This document shows, piece by piece, positions 42,474 to 51,336 of a DNA stretch of 64,000 nucleotides. The stretch comes from Streptomyces sp. SPB162 (GTDB lineage Bacteria; Actinomycetota; Actinomycetes; Streptomycetales; Streptomycetaceae), in the NCBI RefSeq assembly GCF_029504575.1, contig NZ_JAQFII010000001.1, positions 5,029,001 through 5,093,000 on the forward strand. The letters are read 5' to 3'. The translations under genes were made by a program, and so were the position numbers. The notes below the pieces were generated by a model, which was given only the letters and a program-made list of their open reading frames with translations, made no database searches and had not been told where the DNA came from. How positions within the stretch are numbered: position 1 is the first letter of the stretch; every line of letters starts with the position of its first letter.

Positions 42474-43580
42474 TTGTATCAGGGCAATGTGCTCGCGCGA
42501 GGAGCGCGGGTCGCGGGTGGGATCATTTGTGTCGTTCTTATTGCTGCAGAGATCATTTGGATCGGCCGGGACTTCAGCAATGTGGGCGCGAAAGACACGT
42601 TTCTGACCTGGATCGGCCGGATTTTCGCGGGTCAGGGGCACGCGCCCCTCGGAACGTCCATCACGGACCTGATTCTGGTGGTCGTCTATCTGGGCGCTCT
42701 GCTGGCGGCCGCGAGGCCGTCCGCCGCCGGGGCCTTCGTGACGGTCGGCCTGCTCACGTTCCTCTACCGGCTCCCGCTGCTGTGGATCCTGACCGAGGAC
42801 AGCACCAGGGGGCTGCCCCTGCGGGACCGGGCGCTGTACACCGCGCTCGGCGCGGTCATCGCGGCCGTGGCGCTCATCGTCATCGCGGCCTCCGGACGCC
42901 GCCCGGCGGTCTCACCGGCCGACGGTGAACCGCCCGCCCCGCCGCGCACCGGGCCCGCGGTCTTCGCCGGGCTGCTGCTGACGCTCCTCGCGCTGGCGGC
43001 CGTCGCCTGGGAGGCGTACTACATCGACCGGTTCACCTCGGACCGGATGGGGCCCTTCTCGTACTGGCGCCAGTTCAGTGGTCAGCAACCGTCCGGCATC
43101 CTGCTCGCCCCGCCGGGTTTCTGGATCGACTGGGCGACGGCCGCGCTGTGCATGGTCGCCGCGATCCAGGCGTTCGCCAGGAAACCGATGGCGCGGCCGT
43201 TGGGCGTGGCGCTCGGCTGGGTGGCGGCCGGGTACGCGGTCTACACGCTGAACCTCTACGCCAAGCAGAAGCTGCTCTTCGAGTTCGACGACATCGGGAC
43301 CCCCGACATCCTGCAGCAGCTCACCTCCCTCGCGGAGGTCGTCGCGGGGTTCCTGATCATCGTGTTCCTCGCGCTGCGCGGCACGTCCCGGCCGCCGGTG
43401 CCGGTGCCCGGAGCCTGGGGGGCGCCGGGCGGTCAGTACGGCGCATGGGGCGCACCGCCCGCACCCGCCCCGTACAACGACGCGCCGTACGGGCAGTCGG
43501 CGTTCGGCGGCCCGCCGCCGCTTCCGCCGGAGTACCCGCCGGACGCGCCACCGCGCCCGCAGTCACCGCCCGGTTGGTAA
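42474..43580 (+). CDS. Polytopic membrane protein with Pro/Gly/Tyr-rich tail
   Basis: This protein of about 368 aa begins at TTG 42474 (YQGNVLARGARVAGGIICVV), with GGGGGGAG about 6 nt upstream. GTG 42429 gives 15 extra residues but lacks a ribosome site. About seven hydrophobic helices follow, including VVYLGALLAAA, ALGAVIAAVALIVIAA and FAGLLLTLLALAAVAW. The cytoplasmic tail (about 310-368) is rich in Pro, Gly, Ala and Tyr, like those of many Streptomyces membrane proteins. The function is unknown. It is divergent from the bldK-type operon and convergent with the peptidase. Confidence 0.7.
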   Translation: MYQGNVLARGARVAGGIICVVLIAAEIIWIGRDFSNVGAKDTFLTWIGRIFAGQGHAPLGTSITDLILVVVYLGALLAAARPSAAGAFVTVGLLTFLYRLPLLWILTEDSTRGLPLRDRALYTALGAVIAAVALIVIAASGRRPAVSPADGEPPAPPRTGPAVFAGLLLTLLALAAVAWEAYYIDRFTSDRMGPFSYWRQFSGQQPSGILLAPPGFWIDWATAALCMVAAIQAFARKPMARPLGVALGWVAAGYAVYTLNLYAKQKLLFEFDDIGTPDILQQLTSLAEVVAGFLIIVFLALRGTSRPPVPVPGAWGAPGGQYGAWGAPPAPAPYNDAPYGQSAFGGPPPLPPEYPPDAPPRPQSPPGW

Positions 43581-43615
43581 AGGCGGTGCCGCGGGCGCGG
43601 TCCGGATGGCTGGGG

Positions 43616-45736
43616 CTACGCGACGCCCAACGTCCGCTTCAGGAACGCGACCTGGAGCAGCAGCAGGTTCTCCGCGACCTCCTCCTGCGGGGTCATGTGC
43701 GTGACCCCGGAGAGGGGGAGCACCTCGTGCGGCCGGCCGGCGGCCAGCAGCGCGGAGGACAGCCGCAGCGAGTGCGCCACCAGGACGTTGTCGTCCGCGA
43801 GTCCGTGGATGATCATCATCGGCCGGACCTGGTCCGCCGCGCCCGACAACCCCTGGTCGGTGACGACGGAGTTGGCGGCGTACACCTCGGGCTGCTCGTC
43901 CGGGTGGCCGAGGTAGCGCTCCTGGTAGTGCGTGTCGTACAGCCGCAGATCGGTGACGGGCGCGCCGACGACCCCCGCGTGGAAGACGTCGGGCCGGCGC
44001 AGCACGGCGAGCGCGGAGAGGTAACCGCCGTACGACCAGCCGCGGATGCCGACCCGGTCCAGGTCCAGCGGGTACGACCCGGCCAGCGCGTGCAGCGCCT
44101 CGACCTGGTCGTTCAGCGTCACCGCGGCGAGATCGCGGACGACGGACTTCTCCCAGGCGGGGGAGCGGCCCGGGGTCCCGCGGCCGTCCGCGACGATCAC
44201 CGCGAAGCCCTGGTCCGCGAACCACTGCGAGACCAGGTGGGCGTTGTGCGCGGAGACCACGCGCTGGCCGTGCGGCCCGCCGTACGGGTCCATGAGCACC
44301 GGCAGCGGCCCGTCCCCCTCCCGGTACCCGGTCGGCAGCAGGACCGCCGCCGGGATCCGGCGTTCGCCCGCCTCGGTCAGCCGGACGACCGCCCGCAGCG
44401 CCGGTTGCTGCGCGTGCGAGGTGATGACGGCGACGGGCTTGTCGTCCCGCAGCACCCGCGCCCGGGCGCCGGCGGTCTCCAGCGTCGCGGAGGTGAGCAC
44501 CGTCAGGGCCCCGGAGCGGACCGCGGAGTGGACGCCCGGCTCGTCCGACACCCGGGTGACGCCGCGCTCGCCGACCCGGTAGACGTGGATCTCCCCGATC
44601 TCGGGGAGCTCCGCCGTGGCGCCGGCGGACGCCGAGACGAGGACGTCGTCCGCGGTGATGTCGAGCACCGCCCTGATGTGCAGCTGTGAACCGGTCAGCG
44701 GCCGGTCCCCGACGCACAGGACGCGGGCCCCGCCCTCCTCGGCGATCCGGACCAGCTTCCCGTTCGGCGTCCAGGCCGGCACCCCAGCGAAAAGATCAAG
44801 CCAATCCTGATCTTCCTCCGCGTGCACCGGGTGGGTGTGGCCGGAGCCGAGGTCGACGCTGAGGAAGAGCTGACTGCGCTGGTCACGGGCCTGGACCAGC
44901 AGGACGGGCGGGCCGGCCGCCGACCAGTGCACCCGGGCGAGGTACGGGTAGCGCTCCCGGTCCCACTCCACCTCGACCCGCGAACCGTCCAGGTCGACCA
45001 GGGCCAGCGTCACCACGGCGTTGGCCGTACCGGCCGCCGGGTAGGCGACCTCGGCCGGGCGGCGGTCCGGGTGGGCCGGGTCGGCGATCCACCAGCGCTG
45101 CACGGGGGACTCGTCGACCCGCGCCGCCAGCAGCCGCCCACCGTCCGGCGACCACCAGAAGCCGCGGCTGCGGGACATCTCCTCCTGCGCGATGAACTCC
45201 GCCAGCCCCCACGTCACCTCGGGTCCGTCCGGTTCCGCGAGGGGCCGGTCGTTCCCACCGTCGGCGTCGACGACCCGGAGCGCGCCCTCCGCCACGTACG
45301 CCACCCGGCGGCCGTCGGGCGAGGGCCGGGGGTCGACGACGGGACCCGCGGTGGACAGCTCACGCGCCGTCCCGGCCCGCAGCTCGGCCACGAACAGCCG
45401 ACCCGAGAGCGCGAACGCCGCCAGTTCCACGGCTTGGTCCACCGCGTAGCCCACGACCCCCGAGGACCCCTCGCGGCTGCGCTCACGCCGCGCCCGCTCC
45501 TGCGCGGAGAGCTCCTCGCCGGCCCCCGCCAGCAGCGCCGCCGGATCGGCCGCGATCCGCTCCTGACCCGACCCCGGGTCCAAGACCCACAGCAGGTTCG
45601 ACGCGTCGGTCCCCGACCGGGACCGCAGGAACACCACGCGCCCCCCGTCCGGCGAGACGGTGAACGCGCGGGGCGAGCCCAGGGTGAAGCGCTGGGTGCG
45701 GGCGTGCTGACGCGGGAACGAGAGCTCTTCAGTCAT
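43616..45736 (-). CDS. S9-family serine peptidase (dipeptidyl-peptidase IV/prolyl-oligopeptidase type)
   Basis: This is a 706-aa enzyme. The N-terminal beta-propeller (about 35-430) has repeats such as SPDGRRVAYV and SPDGGRLLAARVDE. The alpha/beta-hydrolase domain (about 470-706) has the nucleophile GWSYGGYLSA (Ser near 567), Asp in HGLADDNVL and His in SGVTHMTPQ. Such peptidases trim short peptides, often after proline. No signal peptide is present with ATG 45736, so it is probably cytosolic, where peptides imported by the neighbouring Opp systems would arrive. A long in-frame extension to 46003 is not credible: it has no homology and crosses a promoter region. Confidence 0.92.
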   Translation of the reverse strand: MTEELSFPRQHARTQRFTLGSPRAFTVSPDGGRVVFLRSRSGTDASNLLWVLDPGSGQERIAADPAALLAGAGEELSAQERARRERSREGSSGVVGYAVDQAVELAAFALSGRLFVAELRAGTARELSTAGPVVDPRPSPDGRRVAYVAEGALRVVDADGGNDRPLAEPDGPEVTWGLAEFIAQEEMSRSRGFWWSPDGGRLLAARVDESPVQRWWIADPAHPDRRPAEVAYPAAGTANAVVTLALVDLDGSRVEVEWDRERYPYLARVHWSAAGPPVLLVQARDQRSQLFLSVDLGSGHTHPVHAEEDQDWLDLFAGVPAWTPNGKLVRIAEEGGARVLCVGDRPLTGSQLHIRAVLDITADDVLVSASAGATAELPEIGEIHVYRVGERGVTRVSDEPGVHSAVRSGALTVLTSATLETAGARARVLRDDKPVAVITSHAQQPALRAVVRLTEAGERRIPAAVLLPTGYREGDGPLPVLMDPYGGPHGQRVVSAHNAHLVSQWFADQGFAVIVADGRGTPGRSPAWEKSVVRDLAAVTLNDQVEALHALAGSYPLDLDRVGIRGWSYGGYLSALAVLRRPDVFHAGVVGAPVTDLRLYDTHYQERYLGHPDEQPEVYAANSVVTDQGLSGAADQVRPMMIIHGLADDNVLVAHSLRLSSALLAAGRPHEVLPLSGVTHMTPQEEVAENLLLLQVAFLKRTLGVA

Positions 45737-45929
45737 GGCACCGACCCTAGAGGCCTGCTCCGGGGGCTCACATGGTCTGGCGAAAAACCAGCTATGCGCC
45801 CCCGCGTGCTTCCGTGCACCGAGATATGCGGTGGCACGGAAAGTTATGATCAGTCGCCCTGTGTGGGTAAGGGTTAGTAGCAACTGGCAAGTGTCGTCGT
45901 GCCCCTGCGTACCTGGGAGGTGAGCCGTT

Positions 45930-46124
45930 GTGGCGCTTTCGATTTCGGCGGTGCTGCTGCTGCTGATCGTCGTGGCCCTGCTGGTCAAGAAGTCTGGGCT
46001 CAAAGGCGGTCACGCGGTGGTCTGCGTCCTGCTCGGCTTCTACTTGGCGAGCTCTTCCGCGGCCCCGACGATCCAGCAGTTCACGACGAGCGTCGCGGGC
46101 ATGATCGGGGGCTTCAAGTTCTGA
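45930..46124 (+). CDS. Small membrane protein
   Basis: This 64-aa protein starts at GTG 45930 behind GGGAGGTGAG. It has one clear helix (ALSISAVLLLLIVVALLV), a basic turn (KKSGLKGGH), then a second hydrophobic stretch (AVVCVLLGFYLASSS), ending PTIQQFTTSVAGMIGGF. TATGAT at 45845-45850 is a plausible -10. An imperfect inverted repeat (CTTCCGTG near 45809 with CACGGAAAG near 45835) lies just before it. It ends 16 bp before mshB, but any functional link is unknown. Confidence 0.7.
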   Translation: MALSISAVLLLLIVVALLVKKSGLKGGHAVVCVLLGFYLASSSAAPTIQQFTTSVAGMIGGFKF

Positions 46125-46140
46125 GGCTTACGCTCTCTCC

Positions 46141-47001
46141 ATGAGCGATCTCCCTCCCCGGCGGCTGCTGCTCGTCCACGCCCACCCGGACGACGAGTCG
46201 ATCAACAATGGCGCGACGATGGCCAAGTACGTGGCAGAAGGCGCCCATGTCACCCTCGTGACCTGCACTCTCGGCGAAGAGGGCGAGGTCATCCCGACCG
46301 ATCTCGCCCATCTGGCCGCGGACCGGGACGACACCCTCGGGCGGCATCGCATCGACGAGCTCGCCGATGCGATGACGGAGCTGGGTGTCACCGATCACCG
46401 CTTCCTCGGCGGGGCCGGCCGCTACCGCGACTCGGGGATGATGGGGGTCGTCCAGAACGAGAACCCGGACTGCTTCTGGCAGGCCGACCTGGACGAGGCC
46501 GCCGGCCATCTCCTGGACGTCGTCCGCGAGATCCGGCCGCAGGTCCTGATCGCCTACGACCCGAACGGCGGCTACGGACACCCCGACCACATCCAGGCGC
46601 ACCGCGTCGCGATGCGGGCGGCCGAGCTGGCCGAGGCCGAGGGCCTCGGCATCGAGAAGATCTACTGGAACTGCGTACCGCGCTCCGTGACGGAGGAGGG
46701 CTTCGCCGCCCTCGAGGCGGCCGGGAAGGCCATCCCGTTCGAGGGGATCGCCTCGGTCGACGACGTACCGGGTGTGGTGGACGACGCCGAGGTGACGGCC
46801 GCGATCGACGGGACCGCTTACGGGGAGCGGAAGGCGGCGGCGATGCGCGCGCACTTCACCCAGATCGCGGTGGACGGCCCGTTCTTCGCCCTCTCCAACG
46901 ACCTCGGGCAGCCGCTCTTCGCCGCCGAGTACTACACGCTGGCCCGCGGTACCGCGGGCGCGGAGCGCGAGGACGACCTGTTCGCCGGGGTGGGGGTATG
47001 A
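46141..47001 (+). CDS. mshB: Mycothiol biosynthesis deacetylase MshB (GlcNAc-inositol deacetylase)
   Basis: This 286-aa zinc deacetylase removes acetate from GlcNAc-Ins to give GlcN-Ins, the second committed step of mycothiol synthesis in the cytosol. LLLVHAHPDDESINNGATMA holds the metal ligands (His15, Asp18), and HPDH at 147-150 gives the third. GEEGEV, RYRDSGMMG and YDPNGGYGHPDHIQAH are MshB-specific. The neighbouring gene overlaps its stop codon. Presence of this gene supports an actinobacterial host. Confidence 0.95.
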   Translation: MSDLPPRRLLLVHAHPDDESINNGATMAKYVAEGAHVTLVTCTLGEEGEVIPTDLAHLAADRDDTLGRHRIDELADAMTELGVTDHRFLGGAGRYRDSGMMGVVQNENPDCFWQADLDEAAGHLLDVVREIRPQVLIAYDPNGGYGHPDHIQAHRVAMRAAELAEAEGLGIEKIYWNCVPRSVTEEGFAALEAAGKAIPFEGIASVDDVPGVVDDAEVTAAIDGTAYGERKAAAMRAHFTQIAVDGPFFALSNDLGQPLFAAEYYTLARGTAGAEREDDLFAGVGV

Positions 47002-47417
47002 GCGCCGGTAAGGGAGCCGTCCCGGGGGTGGCCGAGCCCGCGGGGATGAGCCGCGCGTGGCGGGTCGTGTCGTACGTCGCGCTCGGAGTGCTCGCCGCGC
47101 CGGTCGGCGGGGCGGGCGCGCTGGTCCAGGACGGCTGGTTCCCGGGCGGGCTGCTGCTCGCGCTGGCGGGCGTCGCGGGGTTGTTCTACGGCGGTGTGAA
47201 GCTCACCGGCACCCGGCTGGGTGTGGTGGCGCCGGGCGCCGTCTGGCTCGCCACCGTGATGCTGCTGAGCTCCGCCCGGCCCGAGGGCGACTTCCTCTTC
47301 GCGGCCGGTATCGGCCCGTACATCTACCTGTTGGGGGGAGTGCTGGTAGGTGTGGTCTGCTCCATTTTGCCGCTATTGCCCTCATCCGGGGCTAATGCCG
47401 CCCGACTTGGCGGCTGA
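46998..47417 (+). CDS. Small four-helix membrane protein coupled to mshB (DUF6113-like)
   Basis: This 139-aa membrane protein starts at ATG 46998 and overlaps the mshB stop by ATGA. Four helices are apparent: SYVALGVLAAPVGGAGALVQ, LLLALAGVAGLFYGGV, GVVAPGAVWLATVMLLS and FAAGIGPYIYLLGGVLVGVV. There are no catalytic motifs. Tight coupling to mshB implies co-expression, but a mycothiol role is not established. Confidence 0.75.
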   Translation: MSAGKGAVPGVAEPAGMSRAWRVVSYVALGVLAAPVGGAGALVQDGWFPGGLLLALAGVAGLFYGGVKLTGTRLGVVAPGAVWLATVMLLSSARPEGDFLFAAGIGPYIYLLGGVLVGVVCSILPLLPSSGANAARLGG

Positions 47418-47555
47418 CCCGCTCTCCATGGTGTGCTGAGGCGAGCGTTCCCCCGGTCACGGGGATCGCTCCGGCGTCGCCCAGTATGGTGGTGCGCGCT
47501 GGCGAGCCGCCTGAGGATGGCCGTGAGGTGGCGAAGCTAACCGGGAGAACCTGCT

Positions 47556-49527
47556 TTGAGCCGTGAAACTGACAGTTCGTCCTCCGGGAACCAGGGGGGT
47601 CGCGGCGGCGCCGCGTACCCGTCGGGGACCCCGCCGTACGGAACCCGCCCGTTTCCGTCGCTGCACCCGCAGGAGGGGTCGCAGGACGGCGACGCCGCGC
47701 CCGAGGCGCCGGTGCCGCCGGCTGCCGAGGAGCCCAGGACCGAGACCACGATGACCACCCGGATCCGGATCAACATCCCCGGATCCCGGCCGATCCCGCC
47801 GCTGGTCATGCGCACCCCCGTCGAGGACCGCACGCCGCCCCCGCCGCCGCCCGCCGAGGACGGGCCGGGGCGCCCGGCGCCCGCTTGGAACGCCGTGCCG
47901 GCGCCCGCGCCGGCCGCCGAGCCGCCGGCCGAACCGGAGCCGGACGCGGCCCCCGGGCCGGAGCGGACCAGCGACTGGTTCGCCCCCCGCAAGGCCTCCG
48001 CGGCGACGCCGTCCCCCGCAGCCGACACGGCGCCGCCCGCGCCGCCGGCCGCCGGACAGCCGACGGCGGGCCCGTACCTGGCGCCGCCGATGGGCACTCC
48101 GCTCGGCGGCGCGGGAGCCGTCCCCGCGAACCGGGACGACGGCAGGGACGACACCCCGTGGCCCGGCTCGAACCCGCTGACCCCGCAGGACCCCGTGTTC
48201 GGCGACCCGTCCTACTCCGATCCCGGCTACGCCGACCCGGAGTTCAACGGCCCGCCGTTCGGACCGGGCGGAGCGCCCGGCGCGGGTGACCGCACCACGC
48301 CCTTCCCCGCCTACCAGCCGCCCGCGGGCCACTCCCCACAGGGACCGGCGGGCCCCACGGCCGGTCCGGTGACCGGCGCGGCGCGGCTCCCCGGCGCGGG
48401 CCAGGCCGCCCCCGGCGCTCCCGCCGCCCCCGGTTCCCCCGGTGGACGGGTGTCGGGTGACACGCTGGTCAGCGGTATCCCGACGGTGCCCGCCGGCCCC
48501 CGGACGCCGAAGCCCCCGGCCGCCGGTGAGGAGTCGTACCGCTTCGAGGCGGACAGCACTCCGGCGCCCAAGGGCCGCTCCAAGGTGCTGCTGGCGGGCG
48601 GCCTCCTGGTCTTCCTCGCGGGCATCGCCTACGGCGCCGGCCTGCTGATGAACCACGCGGAAGTGCCCAAGGGCACCACCGTCCTGGGCGTCGACATCGG
48701 CGGGAAGTCCCGTGACGAAGCCGTCAAGGCGCTCGACGCGAAGCTCGGCTCCCGCATCACCGCCCCGATCAAGGTGAAGATCGGCGGGCCGGACGCTGGA
48801 GCTCAAGCCCACGGTGGCGGGCCTGTCCATCGACAACCTGGCCACCGTCCGCTCCGTCGCGCACACCGACTACAACCCGGTTCCGGTGATCGGCTCGCTC
48901 CTCGGTGGCGCGCGGCCGGCGGAACCGGTGATGATCGAGGACGACGAGAAGCTGAAGTCCGCGCTGCAGAACCTGTCCAAGCAGGCCGGCGGCGGATCGG
49001 GCTCCGAGGGCATGGTGAAGTTCACCAACGGCAAGGCCGTCGGGGTTCCGGGCACCCCGCGGCAGGCCATCGACGTCGACGGGTCGATGAAGAAGATCAC
49101 CGAGGCGTACCGGACGCGCGCCGAGACGGGCCGCGACCAGCCGGTGGAGCTGACCTCCACGACGGTGCAGCCCAAGGTCACCCGGGCCCAGCTCGACGAG
49201 GCGATCGCCGGCTTCGGCAAGACGGCGATGGCCGGGATCGTCACCGTGAAGGCCGACGGCTCGCACAAGGTCCCGTTCGGTCCGAACAAGTCGCTGCCCA
49301 AGTTCCTGACGATGGTCGCGGACGCCGACGGCAAGCTCCAGCCCTCCTTCGACCTGGCCGTGCTCAAGGACCTGTACGGCAAGTCGTACAACGGCGTGCT
49401 CATCGTGCGGGACAACGGCACGAAGACCGCCGTCACTCCGAAGGACGTCGCCGACGCGATGCTGCCGGCGCTGAACTCGTCGGACCCGTCGAAGAAGACC
49501 GTGGTGATCCCGCGCGTGGCGAAGTAG
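47556..49527 (+). pseudogene. Peptidoglycan-binding-domain membrane protein, interrupted by a frameshift
   Basis: The start is TTG 47556 behind GGGAG. Residues 1-340 are a Pro/Ala/Gly-rich cytoplasmic region. A membrane helix follows (about 343-365, KVLLAGGLLVFLAGIAYGAG), then GTTVLGVDIGGKSRDEAVKA, a VanW/PG_binding_4-type domain start. Near 48786-48793 the frame is wrong by one extra base (or two missing). Before it the frame reads APIKVKIGG. After it the sequence continues correctly only in the next frame as TLELKPTVAGLSIDNLATV, and so on to 49527 (KKTVVIPRVAK). The unshifted frame runs on as Arg/Gly-rich nonsense to 49634. The rest is well preserved, so this is a recent mutation, a sequencing error or programmed shifting. 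Confidence 0.8.
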
Positions 49528-49532
49528 CGCGA

Positions 49533-49614
49533 GGCCCCCGGCAGTTCCCCGGCCGTGTCTTCCGCATGACATCTGTCATGCGGAAGACACGATGTCCGAC
49601 ACTGCCGGGAGGCC
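49533..49614. promoter_or_regulatory. Nested inverted repeats before the ABC/two-component operon
   Basis: A perfect inner repeat, GTGTCTTCCGCATGACA (49555-49571) and TGTCATGCGGAAGACAC (49574-49590), has a 2-nt spacer TC. An imperfect outer pair, GGCCCCCGGCAGT (49533-49545) and ACTGCCGGGAGGCC (49601-49614), surrounds it. The ATGACATCTGTCAT core is a typical dimer site for a NarL/LuxR-type response regulator, like the one encoded at 55017. As RNA it could also terminate the upstream gene. Confidence 0.7.
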
Positions 49615-49638
49615 CAGCCGCTGCGCGAGGCTGATGCC

Positions 49639-50595
49639 ATGACCGCACCAGCCGTACAGACCCCGACCGGCGGGCCCGCCACCGGCGAACCCGTGGTCGG
49701 ATTCAGCGGCGTGAACAAGAGCTTCGGCCCTGTGCACGCTGTCGCCGACCTCACCTTGACCCTCCACCCCGGCGAGACCGTGGCACTGCTCGGTCCCAAC
49801 GGGGCCGGCAAGTCCTCGGCCCTCGACCTGCTCCTCGGACTGCGCAACCCCGACTCCGGCACCGTCCGGGTCTTCGGCACCACCCCGGCACAGGCCATCG
49901 CCCAGGGCCGGGTCGGCGCGATGCTGCAGAGCGGCGGTCTGATGGAGGACGTGACGGTGCGGGAGATCATCTCCCTCGCCTGCGCGCTGCACCCCCGGGC
50001 CTACCCGGTGGACGAGGTGCTGGCCACCGCCGACCTCTCCGACATCGCCGAGCGCAAGGTCAACAAGCTCTCCGGCGGCCAGGAGCAGCGGGTCCGCTTC
50101 GCGCTCGCCACGGCGGGCGACAACGAACTGATCGTGCTGGACGAGCCGACCGTCGGGATGGATGTCACCGCCCGTCAGGCGTTCTGGGCCACGATGCGCC
50201 GCCGGGTCGACGAGGGCCGCACGGTGCTGTTCGCCACCCATTACCTGGAGGAGGCGGACGCGATCGCGGACCGGGTCCTGGTCCTGCACCGCGGCCGGCT
50301 CATCGCGGACGGCACCGCGGCCCAGATCAAGGCGCGGGCCGGCGCCCGCCGGATCACCTTCGACCTCCAGGGCGCGATCGACGAGCAGGCCCTGCGGGCG
50401 CTGCCGCACCTGGTGGGCGTCGAGGTGTCGGGGGCCACCGTCCGGATCCGTTCCGACGACGCCGACGCGACGGTGCACGCGGTCTACGGCCTCGGGCTCT
50501 ACCCCCGCAACCTCGAAGTCGCCGGGCTCGGCCTGGAGCAGGCGTTCCTGGCCATCACCGACGCGGCGTCCGCCGAGGAGGCGGAAGAGCGATGA
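49639..50595 (+). CDS. ABC-2 exporter ATPase (drug/antibiotic type)
   Basis: This 318-aa ATPase has Walker A GPNGAGKS (52-59), signature LSGGQEQRV, Walker B LIVLDEPTVGMD and switch ATHYLEEAD. It resembles the DrrA/CcmA type. The C-terminal part (ARAGARRITFDLQGAIDEQ) matches the DUF4162-like end of such exporters. It pairs with the permease encoded next (ATGA overlap). The operon continues with a sensor kinase, so the exporter probably responds to envelope or antibiotic stress (inference). Confidence 0.9.
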   Translation: MTAPAVQTPTGGPATGEPVVGFSGVNKSFGPVHAVADLTLTLHPGETVALLGPNGAGKSSALDLLLGLRNPDSGTVRVFGTTPAQAIAQGRVGAMLQSGGLMEDVTVREIISLACALHPRAYPVDEVLATADLSDIAERKVNKLSGGQEQRVRFALATAGDNELIVLDEPTVGMDVTARQAFWATMRRRVDEGRTVLFATHYLEEADAIADRVLVLHRGRLIADGTAAQIKARAGARRITFDLQGAIDEQALRALPHLVGVEVSGATVRIRSDDADATVHAVYGLGLYPRNLEVAGLGLEQAFLAITDAASAEEAEER

Positions 50596-51332
50596 AGACT
50601 CTGATCAAGCTGGAGATCCTGCGCGTCCTGCGCAACAAGAAGTTCATGTTCTTCTCGGTGATCTATCCGCCGCTGCTCTTCCTGATCATCACGGCGGGCA
50701 CCGACCCCCACGAGAAGCTGCCCGGCACCGACCTGTCGACGGTCGCGTACTTCATGGTCGCGATGTCCGCGTTCGGCGCCATGACGGCCGTCCTGATGGG
50801 CAACGCCGAGCGGATCGCCCGGGAGCGCGAGAAGGGCTGGGTGCGCCAGTTGCGGCTGACCGCGCTGCCCGGCCGGGGGTACGTCACCGCGAAGATCGCC
50901 TCGGCGGCCACCATCAGCCTGCCGTCGATCCTGCTGGTCATGGTCGTCGGCGCGGCCGTGAAGCAGGTGCGGCTCGACGCCTGGCAGTGGGTCGCGATCC
51001 TGCTGTGCAGCTGGGCCGGCAGCTTCGTCTTCGCGGCGCTCGGGGTGGCCATCGGCTATGTCGCCTCCGCCGACGTCGCCCGGCCGATCTCGATGATCGC
51101 CTACTTCGCGCTGGCCCTGCTCGGCGGCCTGTGGGTGCCCTTCTCGGCCTTCCCACAGTGGATGCAGGACATCGCGCAGTACCTGCCCGCCCGGCCCTAC
51201 GCGGCGCTCGGCCAGGCCGTCGAGCTCGGCGACGCCCCGCACCTGAAGGACATCGCGATCCTGCTGGTCTATCTGCTGGTCTTCGCGGGCGGCGCGGCCT
51301 ACCTGTACCGCAAGGACACCCAGAAGGCGTGA
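50592..51332 (+). CDS. ABC-2 type exporter permease
   Basis: This 246-aa membrane subunit has about six helices: an N-terminal NKKFMFFSVIYPPLLFLII, then YFMVAMSAFGAMTAVLM, ISLPSILLVMVVGAAV, WVAILLCSWAGSFVFAALGV, PISMIAYFALALLGGLWVPF and ILLVYLLVFAGGAAYL. The helix-breaking LGGLWVPFSAFP loop is typical of ABC2_membrane proteins. It starts at ATG 50592, overlapping the ATPase stop codon. Confidence 0.88.
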   Translation: MKTLIKLEILRVLRNKKFMFFSVIYPPLLFLIITAGTDPHEKLPGTDLSTVAYFMVAMSAFGAMTAVLMGNAERIAREREKGWVRQLRLTALPGRGYVTAKIASAATISLPSILLVMVVGAAVKQVRLDAWQWVAILLCSWAGSFVFAALGVAIGYVASADVARPISMIAYFALALLGGLWVPFSAFPQWMQDIAQYLPARPYAALGQAVELGDAPHLKDIAILLVYLLVFAGGAAYLYRKDTQKA

Positions 51333-51336
51333 CACC

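Noticed and set aside
45737..46003. 89-residue N-terminal extension of the S9 peptidase
   Set aside because: The extension crosses the divergent promoter zone, has Ser/Thr-rich unrelated sequence, and the family similarity begins at ATG 45736.
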